In this document: positions 1-6,387 of the stretch, in pieces
Numbering within the stretch: the first letter of the stretch is position 1
Layout of the letters: every line of letters begins with the position of its first letter
NCBI GenBank assembly: GCA_903851455.1
Contig: CAINOM010000014.1
Location: 1-12,292, forward strand
Length of the DNA stretch: 12,292 bases
DNA from: an uncultured Bacteroidota bacterium
GTDB taxonomy: Bacteria; Bacteroidota; Bacteroidia; Chitinophagales; Chitinophagaceae
Direction: 5' to 3'
Position numbers and translations under genes: made by a program
Notes under the pieces: generated by a model
What the model was told of the DNA's origin: nothing
The model's input: only the letters and a program-made list of their open reading frames with translations
Database searches by the model: none

Positions 1-1
1 A

Positions 2-3000
2 TGGAGTTCCATCGCCAATATGGCCCGCGACAGGCTATACTTTTCAAGCCAGGTGCTTCCTGATGGCCGCGTATATGTATGCGGCGGCGAATACGGTGCC
101 GGTGGTAAGTATGGCGAAGTATACAATCCTGCCACAAATACATGGACCACAGCTGGTGGTGCTGGCTGGGTTTTCGCCTCTGTCGTATCAGATGCCAACT
201 CCGAGATATTATATAATGGCAAAGTGCTGCAGGCGGTTGTAGATGCTGCAGGAACCGACTCGAATTATCTTTGGGACCCCGTTACAAATCTTTACACCAA
301 GGGCCCAAAGTGTTTACGCACAGATAACGAAGCTATGTGGGTGAAGCTGCCGGATAGCAGTGTGATCTTCATTGACAACTATAGCACCACCTCCGAAAGG
401 TATTTGCCTACAAGCAACACGTGGGTAAACGATGGTGCAGTACCGGTGAACCTCTACGATCCCTACGGCTTTGAGGCTGGAGCGGCCTTTATGTTGCCGG
501 ATGGTCGCGCTTTCTTCATCGGGTCCACACCTACTTCTGCCTATTACACTCCGTCAGGTACTGCGGCGCCCGGCACATGGGCTACTGGTCCTGCTATCCC
601 TTCGGGTCGCGGCGTGGCCGACGGTGCATCTGCTATGATGCCAAATGGCAAGATACTGCTGGCAGCTGCGCCTACACCAACTGCAGCCAACCACTTTCCT
701 TCTCCTACTTATTACTACGAGTTTGATTATACCACCAATACATTTACTGCCGTGGGGGCGCCGGGCGGAGGAACGACTACTGCGAATTCCTGCTACATCT
801 CCAATATGCTAGATCTTCCGGATGGCACTGTGCTTTTCTGCAACCAGGGCGATGATCAGTACTACATCTACACTCCCGGCACCGGTCCGCTGGCTGCAGG
901 CAAACCAACTATTGGTGCTATCAACAGGGTAAATTGCGACACCTTCCAGGTAGCCGGAACATTGTTCAACGGTATTTGCGAAGGCGCAGGCTATGGCGAC
1001 GACTGGCAGATGGAAAGCAACTATCCCATCGTTCGCATGACAAACGGTACCAACGTTTACTATGCGACTACCTATAACTGGAACCGCATCGGCGCAGTAA
1101 TGACCGGCGCACTACCAGACACAGCTATCTTCAGATTACCAGCAGGCCTTCCTGCCGGAACCTATTCAGTTACTGTTATTGCTAATGGTAACCCCTCAGA
1201 TCCCTTCATCATCAACACCAGCCTCGCCATCTCTCCTGCATCGCTCGCGCTCTGCCAGGGCGGCACAGCTACCCTTACCGATGCTGCGACTATTGGTGTA
1301 TGGAGCAGTGCCAATTCAGGTATCGCCACCGTCGGCTCATCTACAGGTCTCGTTACCGGGGTCGGCGTTGGCACGACAACACTTTCTTATTCCATCGGTC
1401 AATGTTTCGCTACAATAGTGGTAACCGTAAACATCGGCGGCGGCGCCATAGCGGGTAATCTGAATGTATGCCCGGGTGGCGTTACATCACTAAGTGATGC
1501 AGTTCCCGGTGGCACCTGGAGCAGCAGTAACGGAAATGCAACGGTCGACGGATCAGGCAACGTTACCGGAGTAAACGCCGGCACTACGGCTACAATATCA
1601 TACGCGCCTCCTGCCGGTTGTATCGCAACGGCAGTAGTCACGATCAACTCACTCCCTGCGGCAACCATCACTCCCGCAGGCCCGGTCGAATTCTGTACAG
1701 GCGGAAGCGTTGTGCTTAATGCAAACACAGGCGCCGGCCTCACCTACCAGTGGCAGCTGGGCGGCGGCAATATTGGTGGTGCTACACTTTCGTCCTACAC
1801 AGCGTCAACAGGCGGCAACTATACCGTGGTCGAGCAGAACAGCGCAGGTTGCAGTGCATCCTCTGCGACAATTACCGTTACCGTCGATACTCCTCCCACT
1901 GCTGTCATCACCCCTGCAGGTCCTACTACGTTCTGCACAGGTGGCAGCGTGGTGCTTAATGCTAATACCGGCGCAGGCTACACCTACCAGTGGCAGTTAG
2001 GCGGCGGCAATATCGGGGGCGCTACTACGTCATCCTACACGGCTGCGCTGGCGGGCAACTATACCGTTATTGTTTATAGCGGCGCATGTAATACTACGTC
2101 TGCCATCACTACGGTTACCATCACCGCAGGCCCCGGAGCTACCATTACTCCGGAAAGCAGTACAACCTTCTGCCCGGGCGGCAGCGTGGTGCTCGATGCC
2201 AATACGGGCGCCGGCATCACCTATCAATGGCTGCTTGGCGGCACAGGCATTCCGGGCGCTACACTGGCTAGTTATACCGCATCGGCTGCAGGTAACTATG
2301 CCGTTATTGTGTCACAAGGTGCTTGCGTGGTTACATCAGCAACCACCACCGTTAACGTTCTCTCATTACCCACTGTCACACCGATCAATGGTGCATCCAG
2401 TGTTTGCCTCGGCCTTGTAACTACTCTTACAGATGCTACAGCCGCGGGCACATGGAGCAGCAGCGCTGCGGGGATCGCATCTGTGGATGCGTCCGGAAAT
2501 GTTACGGGCGTAAGTGCAGGTACTGCAATGATCAGCTACACAGAGACGAATACATGCGGCGCAGTATCTGCCACATTCATCATGACAGTAAATACAGCAA
2601 CAGTTATCGCTCCGATCACCGGTAATACTACTATTTGTATCGGGCAGACCTCTCCGCTTTCAGATATCACTCCTGGTGGCGTTTGGAGTTCCGGTGCACC
2701 CGGTGTCGCAGGAGTTTCGGCGGGCGGCCTTGTAACCGGTATGTCTGCCGGTCCTGCGATTATTAACTACACAGTTACCAATGCCGCCGGATGCGTGTCT
2801 AATGCATTTATTAATGTCACGATCATCACTCCGTTCACGGCTACGATCACGCCGGCTAGTTCCACCACTTTCTGTACAGGTGGCTATGTTGGTCTTGATG
2901 CAACAGTTGGTGCTGGCTATACTTACCAGTGGCAGATCGGCGGCTCAGACATCCCCGGTGCTACAACTGCAACCTATGTTGCAAGCACAGGAGGCATTTA

Positions 3001-4171
3001 CACCGTTATTATTACCAACACTTCCGGTTGCCCTTCTACTTCAGCGGGTGTTACTGTGGTCGTAAATCCAAGCCCGATCGTAATACCAACGGTAAATATT
3101 TCCGGAGACCTTGGTACTGTACTTTGCGCTACCTCAGCATCTGAAACATTCAGCGCTACACCAACCAACGGCGGCGCAGGACCAACTTACCAGTGGTATG
3201 TCAACGGCTCTTCTGTGGGCGCCGGCGGAACATATGTTTATACTCCGGCAAACGGGGATGTTGTAAGCGTCGTGATGACCAGCAACGATATATGCGCATT
3301 CCCTGATACCGCTCTGGGAAGCTTGACAATGACCATCAGTCCGTTGCTCACACCATCAGTTAGTATTACTTCTGCACATAACGACACCACATGTACTGGC
3401 GACACTGTGCAGTTTGCCGCAGTGCCGGTATACGGAGGTACGGCCCCTACATACCTGTGGACAGAGAACAGCATCAACGTGGCCACCGGTCCATACTACA
3501 TCTATGCGCCCCATGATGGCGATACTCTGGTGCTGACCATGCAGAGCAATTACCCCTGTCTCACTACCAACATCGCTATCAGCGATACATTTATTGTTCA
3601 TGTGTTACCACACACGGTGAATTCATTATCGGTATCTGTATCGCAGTCGAGCGTACTTGCGGGCAGTGTCGATACATTCAGGGCTGTCGCGACAGGTGCA
3701 GGTGCATCTCCGGCTTTCCAGTGGTATATCGATGGAGTACCGGTTCTCGGTGCCACATCCGGCATGTATATTACGGACTCGCTAAAGGAAGGCCAATTGG
3801 TAAGCTGCGGCGAAACCAGCAGCTTTATGTGTTCTGAACCCGATTACATACTCAGCGGTGGTATCGCAGTTTCCGTTATTGCTGCCGGTGTAATGCAGGT
3901 GGGTAACAACACGGGTAACTTCACACTGGTACCTAACCCCAATAACGGCCAGTTCACCATTAAGGGCAACGTAGGCAGCGCAGATGATAAGGCAACTATT
4001 GCCGTTACCAACGTCCTTGGCCAGTCGATCTACAAGAAGGCCGTGCAAGCCACTAACGGAAATATCAATGAGTTGATCTCCCTCGATAAATCAGTTGCTG
4101 CGGGCACTTACCAGGTTAGTGTTACTTCCGGTGAGAACCACGTGGTATTCCACGTAGTGATAGAAAAATAA
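2..4171 (+). CDS. Giant T9SS-secreted kelch/Ig-repeat surface protein (5' partial)
   Basis: The reading frame is open to the left edge, so the true start and any signal peptide lie outside the window; the first Met seen is at 20 and residue numbers count from it. Residues 1-290 are kelch/galactose-oxidase-like propeller blades, with repeated LPDGR/LPDGT-type turns and a GGEYG motif. Residues about 295-392 resemble the early-set domain that follows such propellers (NYPIVRMTNG, then LPAGTYSVTVIANG). Residues about 398-1290 form roughly eleven Ig-like repeats, many with one early and one late Cys suited to a disulfide. Residues about 1296-1383 form a T9SS type A sorting domain (LVPNPNNGQFTIKG ... 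AAGTYQVSV), so the product should cross the outer membrane by T9SS and be surface-attached or released. The role is probably adhesion or carbohydrate contact; this is inferred. The expected copper-ligand His context of galactose oxidase is not visible in the early-set domain, so oxidase activity is doubtful. The stop is TAA at 4169-4171. Confidence 0.9.
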   Translation, partial: WSSIANMARDRLYFSSQVLPDGRVYVCGGEYGAGGKYGEVYNPATNTWTTAGGAGWVFASVVSDANSEILYNGKVLQAVVDAAGTDSNYLWDPVTNLYTKGPKCLRTDNEAMWVKLPDSSVIFIDNYSTTSERYLPTSNTWVNDGAVPVNLYDPYGFEAGAAFMLPDGRAFFIGSTPTSAYYTPSGTAAPGTWATGPAIPSGRGVADGASAMMPNGKILLAAAPTPTAANHFPSPTYYYEFDYTTNTFTAVGAPGGGTTTANSCYISNMLDLPDGTVLFCNQGDDQYYIYTPGTGPLAAGKPTIGAINRVNCDTFQVAGTLFNGICEGAGYGDDWQMESNYPIVRMTNGTNVYYATTYNWNRIGAVMTGALPDTAIFRLPAGLPAGTYSVTVIANGNPSDPFIINTSLAISPASLALCQGGTATLTDAATIGVWSSANSGIATVGSSTGLVTGVGVGTTTLSYSIGQCFATIVVTVNIGGGAIAGNLNVCPGGVTSLSDAVPGGTWSSSNGNATVDGSGNVTGVNAGTTATISYAPPAGCIATAVVTINSLPAATITPAGPVEFCTGGSVVLNANTGAGLTYQWQLGGGNIGGATLSSYTASTGGNYTVVEQNSAGCSASSATITVTVDTPPTAVITPAGPTTFCTGGSVVLNANTGAGYTYQWQLGGGNIGGATTSSYTAALAGNYTVIVYSGACNTTSAITTVTITAGPGATITPESSTTFCPGGSVVLDANTGAGITYQWLLGGTGIPGATLASYTASAAGNYAVIVSQGACVVTSATTTVNVLSLPTVTPINGASSVCLGLVTTLTDATAAGTWSSSAAGIASVDASGNVTGVSAGTAMISYTETNTCGAVSATFIMTVNTATVIAPITGNTTICIGQTSPLSDITPGGVWSSGAPGVAGVSAGGLVTGMSAGPAIINYTVTNAAGCVSNAFINVTIITPFTATITPASSTTFCTGGYVGLDATVGAGYTYQWQIGGSDIPGATTATYVASTGGIYTVIITNTSGCPSTSAGVTVVVNPSPIVIPTVNISGDLGTVLCATSASETFSATPTNGGAGPTYQWYVNGSSVGAGGTYVYTPANGDVVSVVMTSNDICAFPDTALGSLTMTISPLLTPSVSITSAHNDTTCTGDTVQFAAVPVYGGTAPTYLWTENSINVATGPYYIYAPHDGDTLVLTMQSNYPCLTTNIAISDTFIVHVLPHTVNSLSVSVSQSSVLAGSVDTFRAVATGAGASPAFQWYIDGVPVLGATSGMYITDSLKEGQLVSCGETSSFMCSEPDYILSGGIAVSVIAAGVMQVGNNTGNFTLVPNPNNGQFTIKGNVGSADDKATIAVTNVLGQSIYKKAVQATNGNINELISLDKSVAAGTYQVSVTSGENHVVFHVVIEK
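1210..3885 (+). repeat. Array of about eleven Ig-like domain repeats within the surface protein gene
   Basis: The encoded repeats are about 75-95 residues each and fall into three kinds. Type A (Big_2-like) carries WSS...VTGV/VTGM and occurs as repeats 1, 2, 6 and 7. Type B carries FCTGG or FCPGG, then TYQW, then a GATxxxY turn, and occurs as repeats 3, 4, 5 and 8. Type C (repeats 9-11) is longer and more divergent, with a YQWYVNG- or FQWYIDG-like core. The order is therefore A-A-B-B-B-A-A-B-C-C-C. At DNA level the closest copies are the type B units starting near 1691, 1931 and 2168, spaced 240 and 237 bp; a fourth starts near 2870. Units at 1691-1800 and 1931-2040 align without gaps and are about four fifths identical by eye, which points to past tandem duplication. 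Confidence 0.85.
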
Positions 4172-4190
4172 AGCAGTTCTTAAGAACATA

Positions 4191-4223
4191 ATAAAAGCGC
4201 CCCATCAGGCGCTTTTATTTTTT
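4191..4223 (+). terminator. Rho-independent terminator, probably bidirectional
   Basis: A perfect 11-bp stem (ATAAAAGCGCC at 4191-4201 paired with GGCGCTTTTAT at 4208-4218) has a 6-nt loop and is followed by five T residues at 4219-4223. It lies 20 bp after the stop of the surface protein gene and 17 bp after the stop of the convergent universal stress gene. Because the arms themselves contain an A-tract and a T-tract, the structure can also work on the minus strand. Confidence 0.88.
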
Positions 4224-4240
4224 GATCGAACTTGCTGACG

Positions 4241-5074
4241 CTATTCCGTTTTCGTCTCATGTAGCGCCAGGATGGGCGCTATCCGGCTATGAGCCATAGC
4301 ATTCGTGTGGCTCTTATGAAACAGGCCTTCGAAAAAAGAATGTTTCCGGGGTATCATTACCAGCCAGTCTACACTATTCGTTTTCATAAAGTCTTCCACC
4401 GTTTTTTCTATATGTTGCACATCGTACAGGATATGGAAATGAGGATGGGCAGGGGTAAGTATGTCTATCGCGGCTTCATCAATATCCGTGGTGTTGTCGC
4501 GGTTTAAAACATCATCCTGCAAATTCAGCACATGCAGTTCTGCATTGAGCTGCATGGCCATTTCTTTTAGTTGTGTCAGCGCCGCGGTATTGCCCTCATG
4601 TTTATTGTCAAACGCCAGGCACATTTTTTCAACACGTTTATAACTCAGGCCTGGCGGAACAGCCAATACAGGGTATTTCAGATTCTTAAAAGCAGAGATC
4701 ACAATGCTGTCTATCGACGATGAGTGTTCGCTCGCCATGCTGTTGCCCAGCACGATCAGCCAGGGCTCCTGGTTTCCTGCAGTATATTTTTCTATTGAAT
4801 CAATAAGGTTGCCGTCTATCACAAGCCCCTGTATATCGGTTGCAGGATACGCTTTCTGAAGGTCTGCTACCATTGCTTTGATCTGATCCTCCGATTCACT
4901 TTCCACATCATTGATCATATTGGTCGGCATCGGCACATCGCTGAACATCACAGGGAAGGAAAAGGAATGTAAAACAACAACACGTGCATCCTGGTCAGCC
5001 GCGAGTTGACACGCATACTGTGTAGCATTTTTAGCCACTTCTGAAAAGTCGGTCGCCGTAATAATAAGTCGCAT
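4241..5074 (-). CDS. Universal stress protein, two tandem Usp domains
   Basis: The 277-residue product has two UspA-fold halves, residues about 1-141 and 148-272, a common Bacteroidota arrangement. Domain 1 opens with MRLIITATDFSE, the first beta strand with the family Asp, and ends in a PVLAVP strand (135-140). Domain 2 ends with KHSFFEGLFHKSHTNAMA (244-261) and PILALHE (267-273). The frame extends upstream to an ATG at 5126-5128, but I chose the ATG at 5072-5074 because the Usp fold begins there and the extra 18 residues match nothing. The classical G-x2-G-x9-G-S nucleotide motif is not intact in either half, so ATP binding is doubtful. Usp proteins are cytosolic and help survival under stress or growth arrest; the ligand here is unknown. 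The gene stands alone between two terminators, convergent with the surface protein gene and apparently unrelated to the glycan genes. Confidence 0.9.
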   Translation of the reverse strand: MRLIITATDFSEVAKNATQYACQLAADQDARVVVLHSFSFPVMFSDVPMPTNMINDVESESEDQIKAMVADLQKAYPATDIQGLVIDGNLIDSIEKYTAGNQEPWLIVLGNSMASEHSSSIDSIVISAFKNLKYPVLAVPPGLSYKRVEKMCLAFDNKHEGNTAALTQLKEMAMQLNAELHVLNLQDDVLNRDNTTDIDEAAIDILTPAHPHFHILYDVQHIEKTVEDFMKTNSVDWLVMIPRKHSFFEGLFHKSHTNAMAHSRIAPILALHETKTE

Positions 5075-5201
5075 AAAATTGTTTTTAATAAAGGTATAAA
5101 AAAGATGCCGCCAAATACTGACCCGCATCAGCCCGGTAGCTGTTTTTAATAGGTATGGTCAAAACCAGTATCGGCAAAAGCCGCAAGTCCTGCAACCGGG
5201 C

Positions 5202-5227
5202 AAAAAAAATGCCCGCTGTTGCAGGCA
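5202..5227 (-). terminator. Rho-independent terminator of the phosphoglycosyl transferase gene
   Basis: Read on the minus strand, TGCCTGC-AACA-GCGGGCA (5227 to 5210) forms a 7-bp stem with one G-T wobble and a 4-nt loop, directly followed by eight T residues (5209 to 5202). It begins 22 bp after the stop of the gene ending at 5250. A longer alternative pairing over 5189-5225 (CCTGCAAC with GTTGCAGG, inner CGGGC/GCCCG) also exists and could compete with it. Confidence 0.85.
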
Positions 5228-5249
5228 TTAATTTCATTTGTTCAGAATT

Positions 5250-5996
5250 TTAGTTCTTTCCCTTTCCGGAAATGAGACGATACGCTTTTTTGAAAACACA
5301 TCCAGCCGTGCTGAGCAGTATGTTTATGTCCAGCCGTATGCTGCGGTTCTTCATGTAGTAAATATCCCACTGTATGCGCTTGCGCAGCTCGCGCTCCACA
5401 CTTATCTCGCCTATGTAATCCTTTATCTGCGCCATTCCGGTCATTCCAGGCTTCACTTCGTGGCGTAGATTGTAGTAGGGTATACACTCAGAATAGTGGC
5501 GTGTATGAAAAAGCATATGTGGCCGTGGGCCGATCACGCTCATATCACCTATGATCACATTAAAGAACTGTGGCGTCTCATCAAGATGCGTGATCCTCAG
5601 GAACTTTCCTATGGTTGTGATGCGCTTATCATTGATCGAAACCTGTTTTATATCGGCTTCGTCATTGATGTACATCGTGCGAAATTTAAAGCAGTTAAAC
5701 TCCACACCCATATATCCCGTACGTTTCTGAATAAAGAACACCGGGCCTTTAGAAGAAAGCTTGATTAGTAAAGCAATGATAGGAGTCAGCCACGACATCA
5801 CCAGCACAATGAATGCTGTACTGATCACCACATCCATCACTCGTTTTACTGTATAATAATATGTTGCAGGCTCATGGTCAAGGTATTGCTGATTCATTTC
5901 GTGAAATAAATAGCGTATGCTTGCCATGTCAGACTGGGGTAGGATCTGTACAGGGGATCTTTCAAGAGTTATTTCTAAGGTTGCCTGATCTTTCAT
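5250..5996 (-). CDS. Monotopic undecaprenyl-phosphate sugar-1-phosphate transferase (bacterial sugar transferase family)
   Basis: The 248-residue protein belongs to the PglC/WcaJ-C family (PF02397), which moves a sugar-1-phosphate from a nucleotide sugar to undecaprenyl phosphate on the inner face of the inner membrane, the first step of glycan assembly. Visible motifs in order are KRVMDVV (51-57), a single hydrophobic re-entrant helix (about 55-78), GPVFFIQKRTG (84-94), FRTM (105-108), the catalytic DETPQ motif with the Asp-Glu pair at 139-140, GDMSVIGPRP (150-159), PGMTGMAQI (183-191) and a closing D-I-N-I-L region (223-227). It is the short form: it lacks the four-helix and nucleotide-binding N-terminal part of WcaJ/WbaP and has instead about 50 polar residues of unknown role. 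The sugar cannot be read from sequence. It has its own terminator, and its upstream spacer is shared with a divergent glycosyltransferase gene. The ATG is at 5994-5996. Confidence 0.93.
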   Translation of the reverse strand: MKDQATLEITLERSPVQILPQSDMASIRYLFHEMNQQYLDHEPATYYYTVKRVMDVVISTAFIVLVMSWLTPIIALLIKLSSKGPVFFIQKRTGYMGVEFNCFKFRTMYINDEADIKQVSINDKRITTIGKFLRITHLDETPQFFNVIIGDMSVIGPRPHMLFHTRHYSECIPYYNLRHEVKPGMTGMAQIKDYIGEISVERELRKRIQWDIYYMKNRSIRLDINILLSTAGCVFKKAYRLISGKGKN

Positions 5997-6007
5997 TTAA
6001 GTATTTT

Positions 6008-6022
6008 GGTAGAATATCTACC
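6008..6022. promoter_or_regulatory. Short palindrome close to the phosphoglycosyl transferase start
   Basis: GGTAGA-ATA-TCTACC is a perfect 6-bp inverted repeat with a 3-bp centre, ending 11 bp upstream of the ATG at 5996. It could be a repressor site or a hairpin in the 5' leader of the minus-strand mRNA. No matching regulator gene is present in the window. Confidence 0.35.
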
Positions 6023-6058
6023 GGTGGGCAAAAATCGTGCTAATTTTCCAAAAAAAAG

Positions 6059-6101
6059 AATATTTAACAGCCAATATTTACCTTAAAGAGTGTTAAATAT
6101 T
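6059..6101. promoter_or_regulatory. 11-bp AT-rich inverted repeat with 21-nt centre
   Basis: AATATTTAACA (6059-6069) and TGTTAAATATT (6091-6101) are perfect inverted copies, and a T-run continues to 6106. The structure could be an operator for a dimeric regulator, or a weak terminator-like hairpin on the plus strand. The stem is almost all A-T, so a stable transcription terminator is less likely. Confidence 0.4.
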
Positions 6102-6165
6102 TTTTTAGAAATTTATGACTACGCATATCTATACCTTATGGAGATATTTAAACTATGATAAATAA

Positions 6166-6297
6166 ATGAAGAAATTAACATTAGTGTACCGCCTGATCGC
6201 TTGCGCATATATCGTTTCCCTCTTTATCACTCACTGTTTGCACACGTTCCGTCTTAATCGTACTGATTTTCAATATACATCAAACCGGAAAGTTTAG
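6166..6297 (+). CDS. Possible 43-residue small membrane peptide (weak)
   Basis: An ATG at 6166-6168 opens a 43-codon frame ending at TAG 6295-6297. The product begins MKKLTLVYRLIACAYIVSLF, a short basic start followed by a hydrophobic stretch (about residues 5-25), which resembles a small transmembrane peptide or a signal sequence, and then has a polar tail. Nothing else supports it: there is no recognised family, no ribosome binding site, and it sits in a divergent promoter region where chance ORFs are common. It would be co-directional with the GT2-GT4 gene 90 bp downstream. Treat it as a candidate only. Confidence 0.2.
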   Translation: MKKLTLVYRLIACAYIVSLFITHCLHTFRLNRTDFQYTSNRKV

Positions 6298-6298
6298 C

Positions 6299-6306
6299 TA
6301 ATTTTG
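6299..6306 (+). promoter_or_regulatory. Candidate Bacteroidetes -7 box for the GT2-GT4 gene
   Basis: TAATTTTG matches the Bacteroidetes -7 consensus TAnnTTTG exactly and lies 82 bp upstream of the ATG at 6388. I do not find a good TTTG -33 element at the right distance upstream, so the assignment is weak. If real, the mRNA would start near 6313 and carry the 6312-6330 hairpin at its 5' end. Confidence 0.3.
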
Positions 6307-6311
6307 CCGGC

Positions 6312-6330
6312 CATATCAGCATTTGATATG
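6312..6330. promoter_or_regulatory. 7-bp inverted repeat in the presumed GT2-GT4 leader
   Basis: CATATCA (6312-6318) and TGATATG (6324-6330) are perfect inverted copies around GCATT. The position, just after the candidate -7 box, fits an operator or a 5' mRNA-stabilising hairpin. Function is not shown. Confidence 0.3.
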
Positions 6331-6387
6331 CACTGCTTCAAAAAAGGTGATTAGTCTTAGTCGCCTCAAAATATCCCGGGTATATAA

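Larger units (their letters stand above)
5997..6387. other. AT-rich divergent intergenic region
   Basis: This 391-bp spacer separates the divergent phosphoglycosyl transferase and GT2-GT4 genes, so both promoters should lie in it. It contains inverted repeats at 6008-6022, 6059-6101 and 6312-6330, a TAnnTTTG box at 6299-6306, a tandem TTAGTC repeat at 6351-6362 and one possible 43-codon ORF (6166-6297). Each is listed separately. Apart from these I see no gene or RNA family that I recognise. Confidence 0.7.

Noticed and set aside
1691..2980. Regular repeats that might suggest a CRISPR array
   Set aside because: The period is about 240 bp, the repeats are coding and in frame, and they are explained by Ig-like domains.
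1162..3601. Several antisense and out-of-frame ORFs of 60-116 codons inside the large surface protein gene
   Set aside because: They overlap a clear long coding frame, have low-complexity translations produced by the repeats, and match no family.
5075..5128. N-terminal extension of the universal stress protein to the ATG at 5126-5128
   Set aside because: The extra 18 residues are unlike the family, whose first strand begins at the ATG at 5072-5074.
5129..5147. CAGC...GCTG hairpin followed by five T residues on the plus strand
   Set aside because: The stem is only 4 bp and no plus-strand gene lies upstream that it could terminate.
5997..6060. A Bacteroidetes-type promoter for the phosphoglycosyl transferase (GATTTTTG with an upstream TTTG)
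   Set aside because: The -7-like box has a mismatch at its first base and the spacing of 12 bp is too short for the consensus.
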